Part shown: in pieces, positions 6,880-14,236 of the stretch
How positions within the stretch are numbered: position 1 is the stretch's first letter
Layout: each line of letters starts with the position of its first letter
Assembly (NCBI GenBank): GCA_028290305.1
Contig: JAQGKC010000150.1
Coordinates: 1-18,027 of the forward strand
DNA length: 18,027 bases
Source of the DNA: Bradyrhizobium sp.
GTDB lineage: Bacteria > Pseudomonadota > Alphaproteobacteria > Rhizobiales > Xanthobacteraceae
Direction: 5' to 3'
Notes under the pieces: generated by a model
Seen by the model: only the letters and a program-made list of their open reading frames with translations
Database searches by the model: none
Told to the model about the DNA's origin: nothing
Made by a program: the position numbers and the translations under genes

Positions 6880-7950
6880 ATGAACACCAGACATCAGACC
6901 TCTCGTCGTTCCACGATTGCTATCCTGTGGCGCGGTGACGCAGCAGCAGGCCGCGACGCAACCCCGCAGAACAACCGCTTCGTCCGCATCTTCGAAGCGC
7001 TCGCTGCTTCCGGCATTGAGGCCCGTCCCGTCGTCTACGACGAAGCCTTCGCAGACGCGGTCCGTGACGAACTGCTGGCACTAGATGGCGTCCTCGTCTG
7101 GGTCGACCCGATCCATCAGGGCAAGACGCGCGCGGCGCTCGATCCGTTGCTGCGCGAGATCGCGGCCCAAGGCCCGTGGGTGAGCGCACATCCCGACGTC
7201 ATCCTGAAGATGGGCGTCAAGGAGGTGCTCTACCGGACGCGACATCTAGGCTGGGGCGGCGACACGCATCGCTACGACAGCGCAAACGCCTTCCGCACTC
7301 AATTCCCGTCGCGCCTTCAGGCGAACGGCCCACGCGTGCTCAAGCAGAACCGCGGGAACGCAGGCCAAGGCGTCTGGAAAGTGGAAGCCGTGCCGGATAC
7401 GCACACGACGGTTCGGGTGCTCCACGCGCAACGCGGTAGTCGACCTGAGGAAATGCCGCTCGACGCCTTCATTGCCCGCTGCGAGCCGTATTTTGGATGG
7501 GGCGGCTGCATCATCGATCAGGCATTCCAGCCTCGCCTGCCCGAGGGGATGATCCGCTGCTACATGAGCGGGTCGAAGGTTGCAGGCTTCGGTCACCAAC
7601 TGGTCAAGGCCTTGATCCCACCGCCTCCGGAAGGGCCAGACTCGCCGGCGGCGCAACCTGGGCCTCGGATCATGCACGGGCCCGATGCCCCGCCGTTCCG
7701 GGCGCTGCGAAGGTTGATGGAGGACAAATGGACCCCTCAGTTGATGGAAACGCTTGATATCGACGAAGCGTCGCTGCCCGTTATTTGGGACGCGGACTTC
7801 CTTTACGGCCCCCGTGATGTGGCCGGCGCCGACACATACGTACTCTGCGAAATCAACGCGAGCTCATGCTTCGCGATCCCCGACGAGGCGTCGGCGGCGA
7901 TAGCACGGACGGTCAAGGACCGCATTCTGGCTGCAGCCCGTGGGGATTGA
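6880..7950 (+). CDS. ATP-grasp-like Cj0069-family protein
   Basis: The ATG at 6880 gives 356 residues and has GTGGAG 7 bases upstream; the frame stays open to 6775 but that extension is Arg-rich and unlike the family. An N-terminal Rossmann-like part (IAILWRGD, LDGVLVWVDP) is followed by an ATP-grasp-like core with KQNRGNAGQGVWKVE, a glycine-rich loop of the kind that covers ATP. Near the C-terminus, IWDADFLYGP and CEINASSCFAIPDE provide acidic and Asn residues of the type that bind magnesium in this fold. I recognise it as the Cj0069 family, whose substrate is unknown to me; a carboxylate-amine ligase activity is inferred from the fold. The gene stands alone, convergent with decayed genes on the minus strand, and appears intact. 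Confidence 0.82.
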   Translation: MNTRHQTSRRSTIAILWRGDAAAGRDATPQNNRFVRIFEALAASGIEARPVVYDEAFADAVRDELLALDGVLVWVDPIHQGKTRAALDPLLREIAAQGPWVSAHPDVILKMGVKEVLYRTRHLGWGGDTHRYDSANAFRTQFPSRLQANGPRVLKQNRGNAGQGVWKVEAVPDTHTTVRVLHAQRGSRPEEMPLDAFIARCEPYFGWGGCIIDQAFQPRLPEGMIRCYMSGSKVAGFGHQLVKALIPPPPEGPDSPAAQPGPRIMHGPDAPPFRALRRLMEDKWTPQLMETLDIDEASLPVIWDADFLYGPRDVAGADTYVLCEINASSCFAIPDEASAAIARTVKDRILAAARGD

Positions 7951-7982
7951 TGACGGCGACGATTCTCCCGTTAAGTTCGGTG

Positions 7983-8455
7983 CTATGCATCGGCGAGAAC
8001 GAGGACGCCGGCATGTTCGGGTGAGATCACATAAAGCTGGTCGGGAACGACGATTGCAGTCGTGTGTGCGCCCTGTCCAGTCATGGTCCAACCGCTGGCA
8101 CCCGTTTGCGGATTGATGGTTTCAACGAGGCCGGGTTCGCCGATGGCGACGTGCACAAGGCCCGTCGAAGGATTGAAGAAGGTCACATCCGGCACGCCTG
8201 CGGTCGGCCAGACATTGGTGATTTTGCCGACGTTGCTATCAAGCTCGACCAGCGCATCGTCGTCGCAAGCAGCATAGAGACGCTGGCGCGTATGATCGAT
8301 GTCGAGGGCAGATCGATCGCGCGCTGCGTGACTTCTTGCAGATCTATGATTTGCAGCATCGGACCTTGATGCACGTCGCCAATGCACGCGGCTACGCCAA
8401 TGCTCGTACGTTTGACGATAGCGGCGCCGTTGGGCCGTGGCCGCGATGGGAACAC
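7983..8455 (-). pseudogene. YncE-like beta-propeller gene fragment, frameshifted
   Basis: Two minus-strand frames join into one propeller-like sequence. The upstream frame gives GAAIVKRTSIGVAACIGDVH and GPMLQIIDLQEVTQRAIDLP (about 8428-8310). The downstream frame gives LDIDHTRQRLYAACDDDALV, then VPDVTFFNPSTGLVHVAIG and VIVPDQLYVI-like blades ending HAGVLVLADA, with TAG at 7985-7983. Repeats of the type 'value bound to time, label and residual position' are typical of seven-bladed YncE-type propellers. The frameshift lies at about 8295-8315. The N-terminal blades are missing; ChrB-like sequence takes their place upstream. Non-functional in all likelihood. Confidence 0.7.
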
Positions 8456-8519
8456 GGCTTGATTTTGTAGGCCGCGGCGTCCAGCCAGGTGATTGGCGCG
8501 GCACAGCGATTGTGGTCAG

Positions 8520-8660
8520 GATCTCACCGAAGCGTTCGGCGACGGCCTCGACTTCGGACGCCGTGACGAACAGGAAAACTGCGGCAGGAGCGACGAAGCG
8601 TCGGATCAGCCAGGGACGGGCGATGCGGTCGATCTTCGGTCGCGATCGCGTGACCAGACT
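8520..8660 (-). pseudogene. ChrB (chromate resistance regulator) fragment
   Basis: A 47-residue stretch reads SLVTRSRPKIDRIARPWLIR then RFVAPAAVFLFV and ASEVEAVAERFGE. It matches the conserved core of the ChrB C-terminal domain (pattern VTRERPKIDRIACPWLIxRFIDPxAEFLYV). The frame is lost on both sides: upstream sequence (8661-8750) looks like another frame, and downstream the expected continuation is replaced by beta-propeller-like sequence. The Cys of the CPWL motif is Arg here. It lies just downstream of the TauE/SafE gene on the same strand, so it may be a relic of a chromate/oxyanion-resistance operon. Confidence 0.65.
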
Positions 8661-8752
8661 GTGCGGCCGCGCCCGTCGCGTTTCGGGATCACGAACGGTT
8701 CAATATTGGTCGCGGAACTATATTTGTGCGGGAAACACGGAAAGTCCGAGGT

Positions 8753-9484
8753 TCAAAAAATTAGCACCGCACCAGAGACAAACAGGAGTGCGAGTACAAT
8801 CTTCCGGAAGGTTGCCTCGTTGATGCGGCCAAAGAGCTTAAGCCCGACCCATGTTCCTGCGATGACGATCGGCAAGCCCATTGCGAAGAGCTCAACGGTT
8901 TCGAGCTCGATGGTTCCTTTGGCGCCCAGCCACAGCGCGGTCATCAGGAAGATCGCAACGGCCACAGGTTGGAACACGGCCCGCTGGACGTCTTTCGACC
9001 AGCCACGCAGGCCGGCCCAGATCGTCACAAGGATGCCGGCGAGGCCGGTGAGACCTGCGAGCATCCCGTTCGCGAATCCGACGGCTGCGTCAGCCTGACG
9101 ACCGCCGATATTTAGCGGCTTCAATGCTGGACGGAAAAATGCATAGAGGCTGTACAGCACTAGAAAGATACCAACAGCGACTCGGATCGTATGGGGGTTC
9201 GACCAGGTAAGGAGCGTCACACCAGTTGGTACGCCGAATGCCGCACCGGCAACAAACGGCCAAAGCTTCTGCCAATCGAGGGCGCTCCGCAATTTCCAGA
9301 CCGAATAGCCCTGCACGATGAGACCGAAGGCAACAATTAGTGTTGCAGTCTGCAGCGGCGTCAGAATGTAGAGCCAGAGCGAAGCAGCAACGAGACCGAA
9401 GGCGAAGCCAGAGAGACCGGCAACGACAGCGCCGGTGAATGTCGCCAGCAAGAACAGCGGGATCTCGAACGGTAAACCTTCCAT
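8753..9484 (-). CDS. TauE/SafE-family sulfite/anion exporter
   Basis: A 243-residue polytopic membrane protein when started at the ATG at 9484, which has GGAG 7 bases upstream. The frame is open to 9568, but the two earlier starts lack ribosome sites. About eight hydrophobic segments can be seen, in two halves. The first opens with LFLLATFTGAVVAGLSGFAF, the typical GxxxGxxGxGG-like entry of the family; the second half carries GFANGMLAGLTGLAGILVTI, the repeat of that motif. Family members export sulfite, sulfoacetate or other small anions across the inner membrane. Downstream on the same strand lie ChrB and beta-propeller remnants. A perfect 17-bp palindrome 82 bases upstream could be its operator. 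Confidence 0.9.
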   Translation of the reverse strand: MEGLPFEIPLFLLATFTGAVVAGLSGFAFGLVAASLWLYILTPLQTATLIVAFGLIVQGYSVWKLRSALDWQKLWPFVAGAAFGVPTGVTLLTWSNPHTIRVAVGIFLVLYSLYAFFRPALKPLNIGGRQADAAVGFANGMLAGLTGLAGILVTIWAGLRGWSKDVQRAVFQPVAVAIFLMTALWLGAKGTIELETVELFAMGLPIVIAGTWVGLKLFGRINEATFRKIVLALLFVSGAVLIF

Positions 9485-9565
9485 GTGCTCGCTCCATAGG
9501 TAAGCGAGCAGCGCTTGCATGGGGCTACCACTTGACGGGGAGGCTGCGACGTCCCCGAAAGCAAC

Positions 9566-9582
9566 CATTACTACAAGTAATG
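9566..9582. promoter_or_regulatory. Perfect 17-bp palindrome upstream of the TauE/SafE gene
   Basis: CATTACT-ACA-AGTAATG has 7-bp perfect arms around a 3-base spacer and ends 82 bases above the chosen TauE/SafE start. The size and AT-rich character fit a binding site for a dimeric repressor. The regulator is not in view. Confidence 0.5.
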
Positions 9583-9682
9583 TGGGATAGCTACCGTTGC
9601 CGTGCGGAAGGTCGTCTCGGTTAGTATGCGTCCGTCCCAGCGTCCCTGTGTCGCGAATGCGGGTGCTGCCATGATCCCACCG

Positions 9683-10410
9683 TCAGCGTTTCGAAAGCTT
9701 TTCGCTGCTGCTGAGTTTGAGTGACAGAGTTGGCGCAGCCGCCTCGGCAGCCAAGCGGCGCTCCTCTTTGACCGCCTGTTGGTCGTCCCCAGAAGCCCTC
9801 TTCAGGAAGCGGGCCAGAGCGGCCTTTCGCGAGTCGCGGTCTAGCGCGTAGGCGGTTGCTTGAACTCGATACCACCAAGGAGCCCCTGAATATAGCCCGA
9901 GATTGCGTCCGCAGCCATGATGAGCGCCGTGTCAAACGTGTGGATGTATTTGCTCGTCACCGCCCTTGGCATGGCCCACGAGCGCCGCGATGGTCACCTC
10001 GGTAAAACCTAGATCGTTGGCAATGCTCGCGAAGCTGTCTCGCTAGGCCGGCAGCCGGTCAGCGCCAACTGACGAACGATGTCCACGATCGTGGCGTATT
10101 TCTCCTGCTTGGCAGCGTCGCGGAGCATCGACCGAGTATTCGATACTCCGCCTCCGACAGCCGACGCTTCCGCATGTTGTCCTTTGGCTTGCGGATGCCA
10201 TGGACCGGGTTGCCTTCAATGATGCCCGCTTCGACTGCGTAAGTAAGAATGTTACCGAGAAGACCAACGATGCGTGTAGCCGTTCCAGCGCCGCCCCTGA
10301 CGATTGCTTTACCGCGCAGCTTCTTGGTCTTTGACCGAAACCCGCGTCTTTCCAGCCATAATGTCCTTGAGGATCCGGAAATTCGGGCGATGTACCCCGA
10401 CGATCTGAGC
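9683..10410 (-). pseudogene. Tyrosine recombinase/phage integrase pseudogene with internal deletion
   Basis: Pieces in several minus-strand frames assemble into a rhizobial-type integrase. From the 5' side: RPNFRILKDIMAGKTRVSV (10389 down), then TKKLRGKAIVRGGAGTATRI and ILTYAVEAGIIEGNPVHGIR (core-binding helices), then MLRDAAKQEKYATIVDIVRQ and LALTGCRPSE with the first catalytic Arg. Next comes SFASIANDLGFTEVTIAALV and GHAKGG, then SKYIHTFDTALIMAADAISG with the nucleophilic Tyr. The tail in a further frame reads ALDRDSRKAALARFLKRASG and ends at TGA 9683. The segment between the first Arg and the HxLRH box is missing (junction about 10031-10045), and the N-terminal arm domain is absent. At least three frameshifts are present, so it cannot be active. 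Confidence 0.88.
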
Positions 10411-10432
10411 GCGTTATGAAGCCGTCGGAGGT

Positions 10433-10654
10433 TCAGCTTTTCAAGTCGAACTGAGTGCGCAGTCTGTCCGCGATCGCTTCGATCATTTCTGAGCGCCCAG
10501 GATCTTGTGGTCCATCCGTCATGATCGCGACCTTCCAGCTGTCCTCGTGGGGCACGACCGAGATGGCGAGATCCGTCGGCAATTCGCAGATGTCTTCCAT
10601 CTCCAGCCTGATCGCGGACTCAAGCTCTTCGCGGGTTTTTGCCGGTTTCTTCAA
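10433..10654 (-). CDS. Small conserved-looking hypothetical protein
   Basis: A 73-residue acidic soluble protein starting at TTG (10654), with AAGGA about six bases upstream; no ATG fits as well. The sequence (MKKPAKTREELESAIRLEME then VPHEDSWKVAIMTDG and SEMIEAIADRLRTQFDLKS) has a balanced composition, a predicted helix-strand-strand-helix pattern and no low-complexity Arg runs, unlike chance frames nearby. It has no membrane segment or signal peptide. I recall similar short proteins in Bradyrhizobium but know of no function. It ends about 20 bases before the recombinase remnant, so it may mark the border of the inserted DNA. Confidence 0.65.
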   Translation of the reverse strand: MKKPAKTREELESAIRLEMEDICELPTDLAISVVPHEDSWKVAIMTDGPQDPGRSEMIEAIADRLRTQFDLKS

Positions 10655-10804
10655 GCTGATTCCTTCAGCGCGCGGACGGGACCACCGCCCTTGGCTATCC
10701 GCGCGAGCGCATGTCTTTGAACAGCGGGCCGATGGTCCAACGAGTCAAAGGCTTGGTCAGAATAATGTTCCGACCTCATGCGTTGCGCGCTGGCGGGCTG
10801 GAGC

Positions 10805-11185
10805 TTAATTGGCCGGCGGTCCTGTGGCGTTGAGACGCTGCGAGACTGCCGTGACCGGTTGCGCGGGCGCAAACGGCTTTCGCAACAAGATGCTGTCGGG
10901 GACGCCGTGCGACATCCATTGGTCGGCGCCTGCACCGGTCACGTAGATGACCGGGAAGCCCGCGGCCATTTCCCTGATCCGTTCGCGACCTCCCAGCCGC
11001 TCAGCGAGCCCTTCAAATTGACGTCGGTGACGAGCGCCCTGTAATCCGCCACCCTGCCCCTGAACAACGTCAGCGCTTCCTCCCCGGAGGACAGGATGGC
11101 TCTCTCGAAGCCACCGTCCCGCAGCGCCTCCTCGACGAGGCCCTGCAACGCATTCGGCACAGTATTTCCCCACGGCATTCCGGCC
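10805..11185 (-). pseudogene. Response-regulator receiver domain pseudogene
   Basis: The upstream frame gives LQGLVEEALRDGGFERAILS then SGEEALTLFRGRVADYRALV and TDVNLKGSLSGWEVA; the downstream frame continues RIREMAAGFPVIYVTGAGAD and VPDSILLRKPFAPAQPVTAV, ending at TAA 10805. Together they form a CheY-like single-domain regulator of a type common in Bradyrhizobium. A one-base frameshift lies at about 10985. The N-terminal strand with the acidic pair (expected VxDDE) is also damaged: the start region around 11160-11185 is short by several codons. The phosphoacceptor Asp (VTDVNL) and the switch Lys (RKPFAP) remain in the sequence, but in different frames. It lies downstream of the sensor kinase gene on the same strand and may be its former partner. 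Confidence 0.8.
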
Positions 11186-11723
11186 CGAGATTTTGGCTGC
11201 AGCTTGTATACAAAAGTGAAGTCAACGAATAGTTCCGACCGTGCAAAATTGCGGATCGGCGGCCCCCTCACGACCGTGCCGCTCTCGTCAGGCAGCGAGC
11301 GGACATCCCGACCGCTTCCGCCGAGCTGCTGCTGGTGCGCATGCGGGCGAAGGTCAGATCGGCGAGCCGCCCCTGCGCACAGGCGTCGATCCAATCGACG
11401 ACACACCGCCCGCGTCGAAGGATTCCCTACGAGAGTTCGACATCATCCACCTCGTTTCGCTCCCGGCGGGGGCTATCGAACATCAGATGATTTCGCCTGA
11501 ACACGTCTAGTAGTTCCTTGCGGGAACCGCGGCTGCACGGAGGGCTGCGGTGATAGACTGCGCCTCTACCTTGTGCTTTCCCCGCTTGTTCTACATCCGC
11601 TCGCTGCTCGAGTGCGCACGCTCACCTTCGATCTCGCCGGTATTGGAGCCGGCGTTCGAGTTTCCGACTGGCCTCGGCGATAGATCATTGTCTGAAAGCT
11701 GGCGCCTCAACAGAAGTCCGGTC
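11186..11723. other. Gene-poor stretch between the receiver remnant and the kinase gene
   Basis: No supportable gene in about 540 bases. Overlapping frames are Arg- and Ser-rich. A small GTTCC-TTGCG-GGAAC dyad occurs at 11513-11527. I see no T-tailed terminator for the kinase. Confidence 0.45.
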
Positions 11724-12683
11724 TCAGGGTGCTGCCGCCCTGGGCGCTCGCAGGCTGGCGCAGAGACCGGGTCGCAGATCTTCGTAGGCGAGCGTGCCTC
11801 CCAGTTGCTGCGTGAGGAGCATCATGATGCGCGATCCCAGCCCTGAGGAGACGCTCTGGTCGCCCCGGCCTACGCCATTATCGGAAACCGTCATCTCGAT
11901 TTCCTGGGTCGCCCTGAGACGAACCGTTATGTGACCTGGCCGATTGTCAGGAAACGCGTATTTCAAGGAATTGGTGACGAGTTCGTTGACGATGATTCCT
12001 ATCGCCAACGCCTGAGTGTTGGTCAGCACGGCGTCGTCGCTGGTTACCTCGAACGCCACCGGGCCCGATGGCGCGAGCGATTGAAAGATCTTCTCGACAA
12101 CGTCGTTGAGGAAGTATCGCATGTTGACGAGCCGAGAATCCTCCTTCGCCGAAAGATGGTCGTAGACTTCGGCCGCGATCTGGATGCGGCGAGCCGTATC
12201 CTCCAGCGCCAAGCCGACGGCGGTTTCCGCATTCTTGGCCTGCAAGCGGATCATCGCGCTGAGGACGGCTAGATTGTTTTTGGTCCGATGCGCCATTTCC
12301 TGCAGCAGCAGAGCCTTGGTCTTATCGGCTAGCATCACCCGCTTCATCTCCAGGCGAAGGAATTCGGCCACTATTGCGGTGCCGGTCGCGGTGACCGCAA
12401 AGAGGCCGTTGGTGGATAGGTATTCGATGCCGACATTGCTTCCGTAGCCGAGATAGGCGCCGACCCCGACGGCGATGACCGCAGCCAAGATCCCCGTGCC
12501 ACGGTCGAAAACGAGCCCGGAAAGGAAAATGCCCGGCAGTAGAAGAAAATAGCTCGGATAACCCGTCAACATCTGCAGGGCAACCTGCATGACAGAGCAG
12601 ACCAGCATGATCGCCAGAGCGATGAAGTGCCGGACGAGAACGGGCAGCTGATGCTCTAGCAGCAAGGGATAGAGCTTGTTCAT
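11724..12683 (-). CDS. Sensor histidine kinase, DUF4118-like membrane domain plus HisKA_2
   Basis: With the ATG at 12683 the protein has 319 residues. Residues about 15-110 contain four hydrophobic segments (LPVLVRHFIALAIMLV, YFLLLPGIFLSGLV, ILAAVIAVGVGAYLG, LFAVTATGTAIVAEF), a DUF4118-like membrane sensor. Residues 128-150 are a HisKA_2 dimerisation motif, LQEMAHRTKNNLAVLSAMIR, with His132 as phosphoacceptor. The ATPase domain has its N-box NELVTNSLKYAF (233-244), DNGVG (268-272) and GLGSRIM (281-287). HWE/HisKA_2 kinases often feed the PhyR-NepR-EcfG general stress pathway. A GGAAC-N17-CGTT promoter ends 7 bases before the ATG and excludes an upstream TTG start at 12812 for that transcript. 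No intact response regulator gene adjoins it; the downstream receiver is broken. Confidence 0.9.
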   Translation of the reverse strand: MNKLYPLLLEHQLPVLVRHFIALAIMLVCSVMQVALQMLTGYPSYFLLLPGIFLSGLVFDRGTGILAAVIAVGVGAYLGYGSNVGIEYLSTNGLFAVTATGTAIVAEFLRLEMKRVMLADKTKALLLQEMAHRTKNNLAVLSAMIRLQAKNAETAVGLALEDTARRIQIAAEVYDHLSAKEDSRLVNMRYFLNDVVEKIFQSLAPSGPVAFEVTSDDAVLTNTQALAIGIIVNELVTNSLKYAFPDNRPGHITVRLRATQEIEMTVSDNGVGRGDQSVSSGLGSRIMMLLTQQLGGTLAYEDLRPGLCASLRAPRAAAP

Positions 12684-12690
12684 GCATGTC

Positions 12691-12716
12691 AACGGATCGC
12701 CGTCAGCCGTCGTTCC
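12691..12716 (-). promoter_or_regulatory. Sigma-EcfG promoter of the sensor kinase
   Basis: On the minus strand GGAAC (12716-12712), a 17-base spacer and CGTT (12694-12691) match the alphaproteobacterial general-stress consensus GGAAC-N16/17-CGTT. The kinase ATG starts 7 bases after CGTT, so transcription would begin at or a few bases before the ATG, and no Shine-Dalgarno sequence is present. Confidence 0.7.
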
Positions 12717-12867
12717 GAGGGCCGCAGCATATTTTCTCAACAGAACTGGAACGAAATAGCCACGACATTTCTTGCTGCAGTCGCTCAGGGAAGAACGCCG
12801 CAGCGCGTTCAACTTTTCGAACAGCTTTACGATCTGGCGCGTGACGGGGCGTTTGGGGCGTCAACCA

Positions 12868-12930
12868 GGTCGGCGGAGTGCCCGTCCCGTCCCGCCCCGC
12901 CCGCCCCAGCGTCAGCCGGGCTCGCCGACC
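12868..12930. repeat. Long-range 8-bp dyad flanking a C-rich tract
   Basis: GGTCGGCG (12868-12875) is perfectly repeated in inverse as CGCCGACC (12923-12930). The 47 bases between them hold the tandem C-run tract at 12881-12907. Confidence 0.45.
12881..12907 (-). other. Potential G-quadruplex tract
   Basis: The minus strand has six guanine runs of three or four bases separated by one or two bases. This meets the usual pattern for a stable two-state quadruplex. It sits between the divergent kinase and YihY genes. Confidence 0.6.
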
Positions 12931-13049
12931 TAAGGGGGATTGGGTTTTACGCCCGATTGGAGGCGCGGGATGCTGACGACAAGGAATCGAGCCGGCGACG
13001 GCCAGTTTTTCAATCCTGGGCTATTAGCTCGACGGCCCCCAGATTGCCT

Positions 13050-13075
13050 GGAACATTCTTGCCTCCGCTTTGGTT
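13050..13075 (+). promoter_or_regulatory. EcfG-like promoter of the YihY gene
   Basis: GGAAC (13050-13054), a 17-base spacer and GGTT (13072-13075) differ from the general-stress consensus only in the first base of the -10 element. The gene starts 33 bases downstream of the -10, leaving room for its ribosome site. Confidence 0.45.
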
Positions 13076-13108
13076 TTTCCGATCCGACGAGTTAAGGAGG
13101 GACGCCAC

Positions 13109-14236
13109 ATGGTCAATCGCGCAGATCCGAATGCCGCCAGCCCGTCGAGCGGTTGGGCCATGGCCTCTCTTCTGGCCCTGCTCGGAGCTGCGTTCGCTTC
13201 CGAGTATCTCTTTCCGAGAGACCGCGAACGTTCGGAGCCCCCGCCTTCGTTGCGTTCCGGCAGCGATGCTGCTGCTGCTACCCAGGAAGGAGACCGGGGC
13301 CGCAGCGCCACGACGCCTTCGGAGATCCCGGCCCGTGGCTGGAAGGACATCCTGCTTCGGGTCTACGCGAATGTGTCGATGCATCGGGTCACGACGCTCG
13401 CCGCGGGCATGACCTACTACAGTATCCTGGCCATCTTCCCGGCCATCGCTGCGCTCGTTGCGGTCTACGGGCTGTTCTCGGATCCTTCGACGATAGCGAG
13501 GCATCTCGACCAGCTCGGCGGATTTCTGCCGGGCGGAGCCATCGACATCGCGGGCGACCAGCTGACCCGCGTCGCCTCGAGGGGCTCCCAGACTTTGGGA
13601 CTGACCTTTCTCGTCGGGCTTGGAGTGTCGCTATGGAGCGCGAACGCGGCGATGAAGTCGCTGTTCGACACCTTGAACATCATCTACGGGGAGGAAGAAA
13701 AGCGCGGCTTCGTGAAATTGAACGCGGTGTCGCTGAGCTTCACCGTAGGCGCCGTCGTGTTCGTGCTGGCGGCCCTCGGCTCCATAGTGATCGTTCCCGC
13801 GATCCTCGGTTACGTCGGGCTGTCCGACGCCGGCGACCTTCTCCTGCGGATCGGACGATGGCCGGCGATGTATCTCGTCATCGCCTTGGCGCTGGCGGTC
13901 ATCTACCGTTACGGGCCGAGCCGCGAGGCGGCCAAGTGGCGATGGATCACATGGGGCAGCGCAATCGCCGCCCTGCTCTGGCTCGGCGTCTCGGGACTGT
14001 TTTCCTGGTACGCCGCCAATTTCGGGAAATTCAACGAGACCTACGGATCGCTGGGCGCCGTGATCGGCTTCATGACGTGGCTCTGGATCTCCGCCATCGT
14101 GATCCTGCTCGGGGCCGAAATCGACGCCGAGATGGAGCATCAAACCGTGCGCGACACCACGACCGGATCGCCGAAGCCTCTCGGCGCGCGAGGGGCGCGG
14201 ATGGCCGATACGGTCGGCGCGGCACAAGGCAGATGA
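13109..14236 (+). CDS. YihY/UPF0761-family (formerly 'ribonuclease BN') membrane protein
   Basis: The ATG at 13109 gives 375 residues and has the strong ribosome site AAGGAGG (13094-13100) 8 bases upstream; an earlier in-frame start at 13070 precedes this site and is less likely. Residues 14-34 are a first hydrophobic segment, followed by a Ser/Pro-rich linker (about 35-75). The YihY core begins at ILLRVYANVSMHRVTTLAAG and MTYYSILAIFPAIAALVAVY (about 81-120). Further membrane helices follow (GLTFLVGLGVSLWSANAA, SFTVGAVVFVLAALGSIV, YLVIALALAVIYRYGP, AIAALLWLGVSGLFSWY, IGFMTWLWISAIVILLGAEI). The ending LGAEIDAEMEHQT is typical of the family. Despite the old name there is no good evidence for nuclease activity. 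Divergent from the kinase and probably stress-regulated. Confidence 0.93.
   Translation: MVNRADPNAASPSSGWAMASLLALLGAAFASEYLFPRDRERSEPPPSLRSGSDAAAATQEGDRGRSATTPSEIPARGWKDILLRVYANVSMHRVTTLAAGMTYYSILAIFPAIAALVAVYGLFSDPSTIARHLDQLGGFLPGGAIDIAGDQLTRVASRGSQTLGLTFLVGLGVSLWSANAAMKSLFDTLNIIYGEEEKRGFVKLNAVSLSFTVGAVVFVLAALGSIVIVPAILGYVGLSDAGDLLLRIGRWPAMYLVIALALAVIYRYGPSREAAKWRWITWGSAIAALLWLGVSGLFSWYAANFGKFNETYGSLGAVIGFMTWLWISAIVILLGAEIDAEMEHQTVRDTTTGSPKPLGARGARMADTVGAAQGR

Noticed and set aside
8894..8917. AACG-N15-GTTCC, an EcfG-like element on the minus strand
   Set aside because: Spacer is 15 rather than 16 or 17, and it lies inside the TauE/SafE coding sequence.
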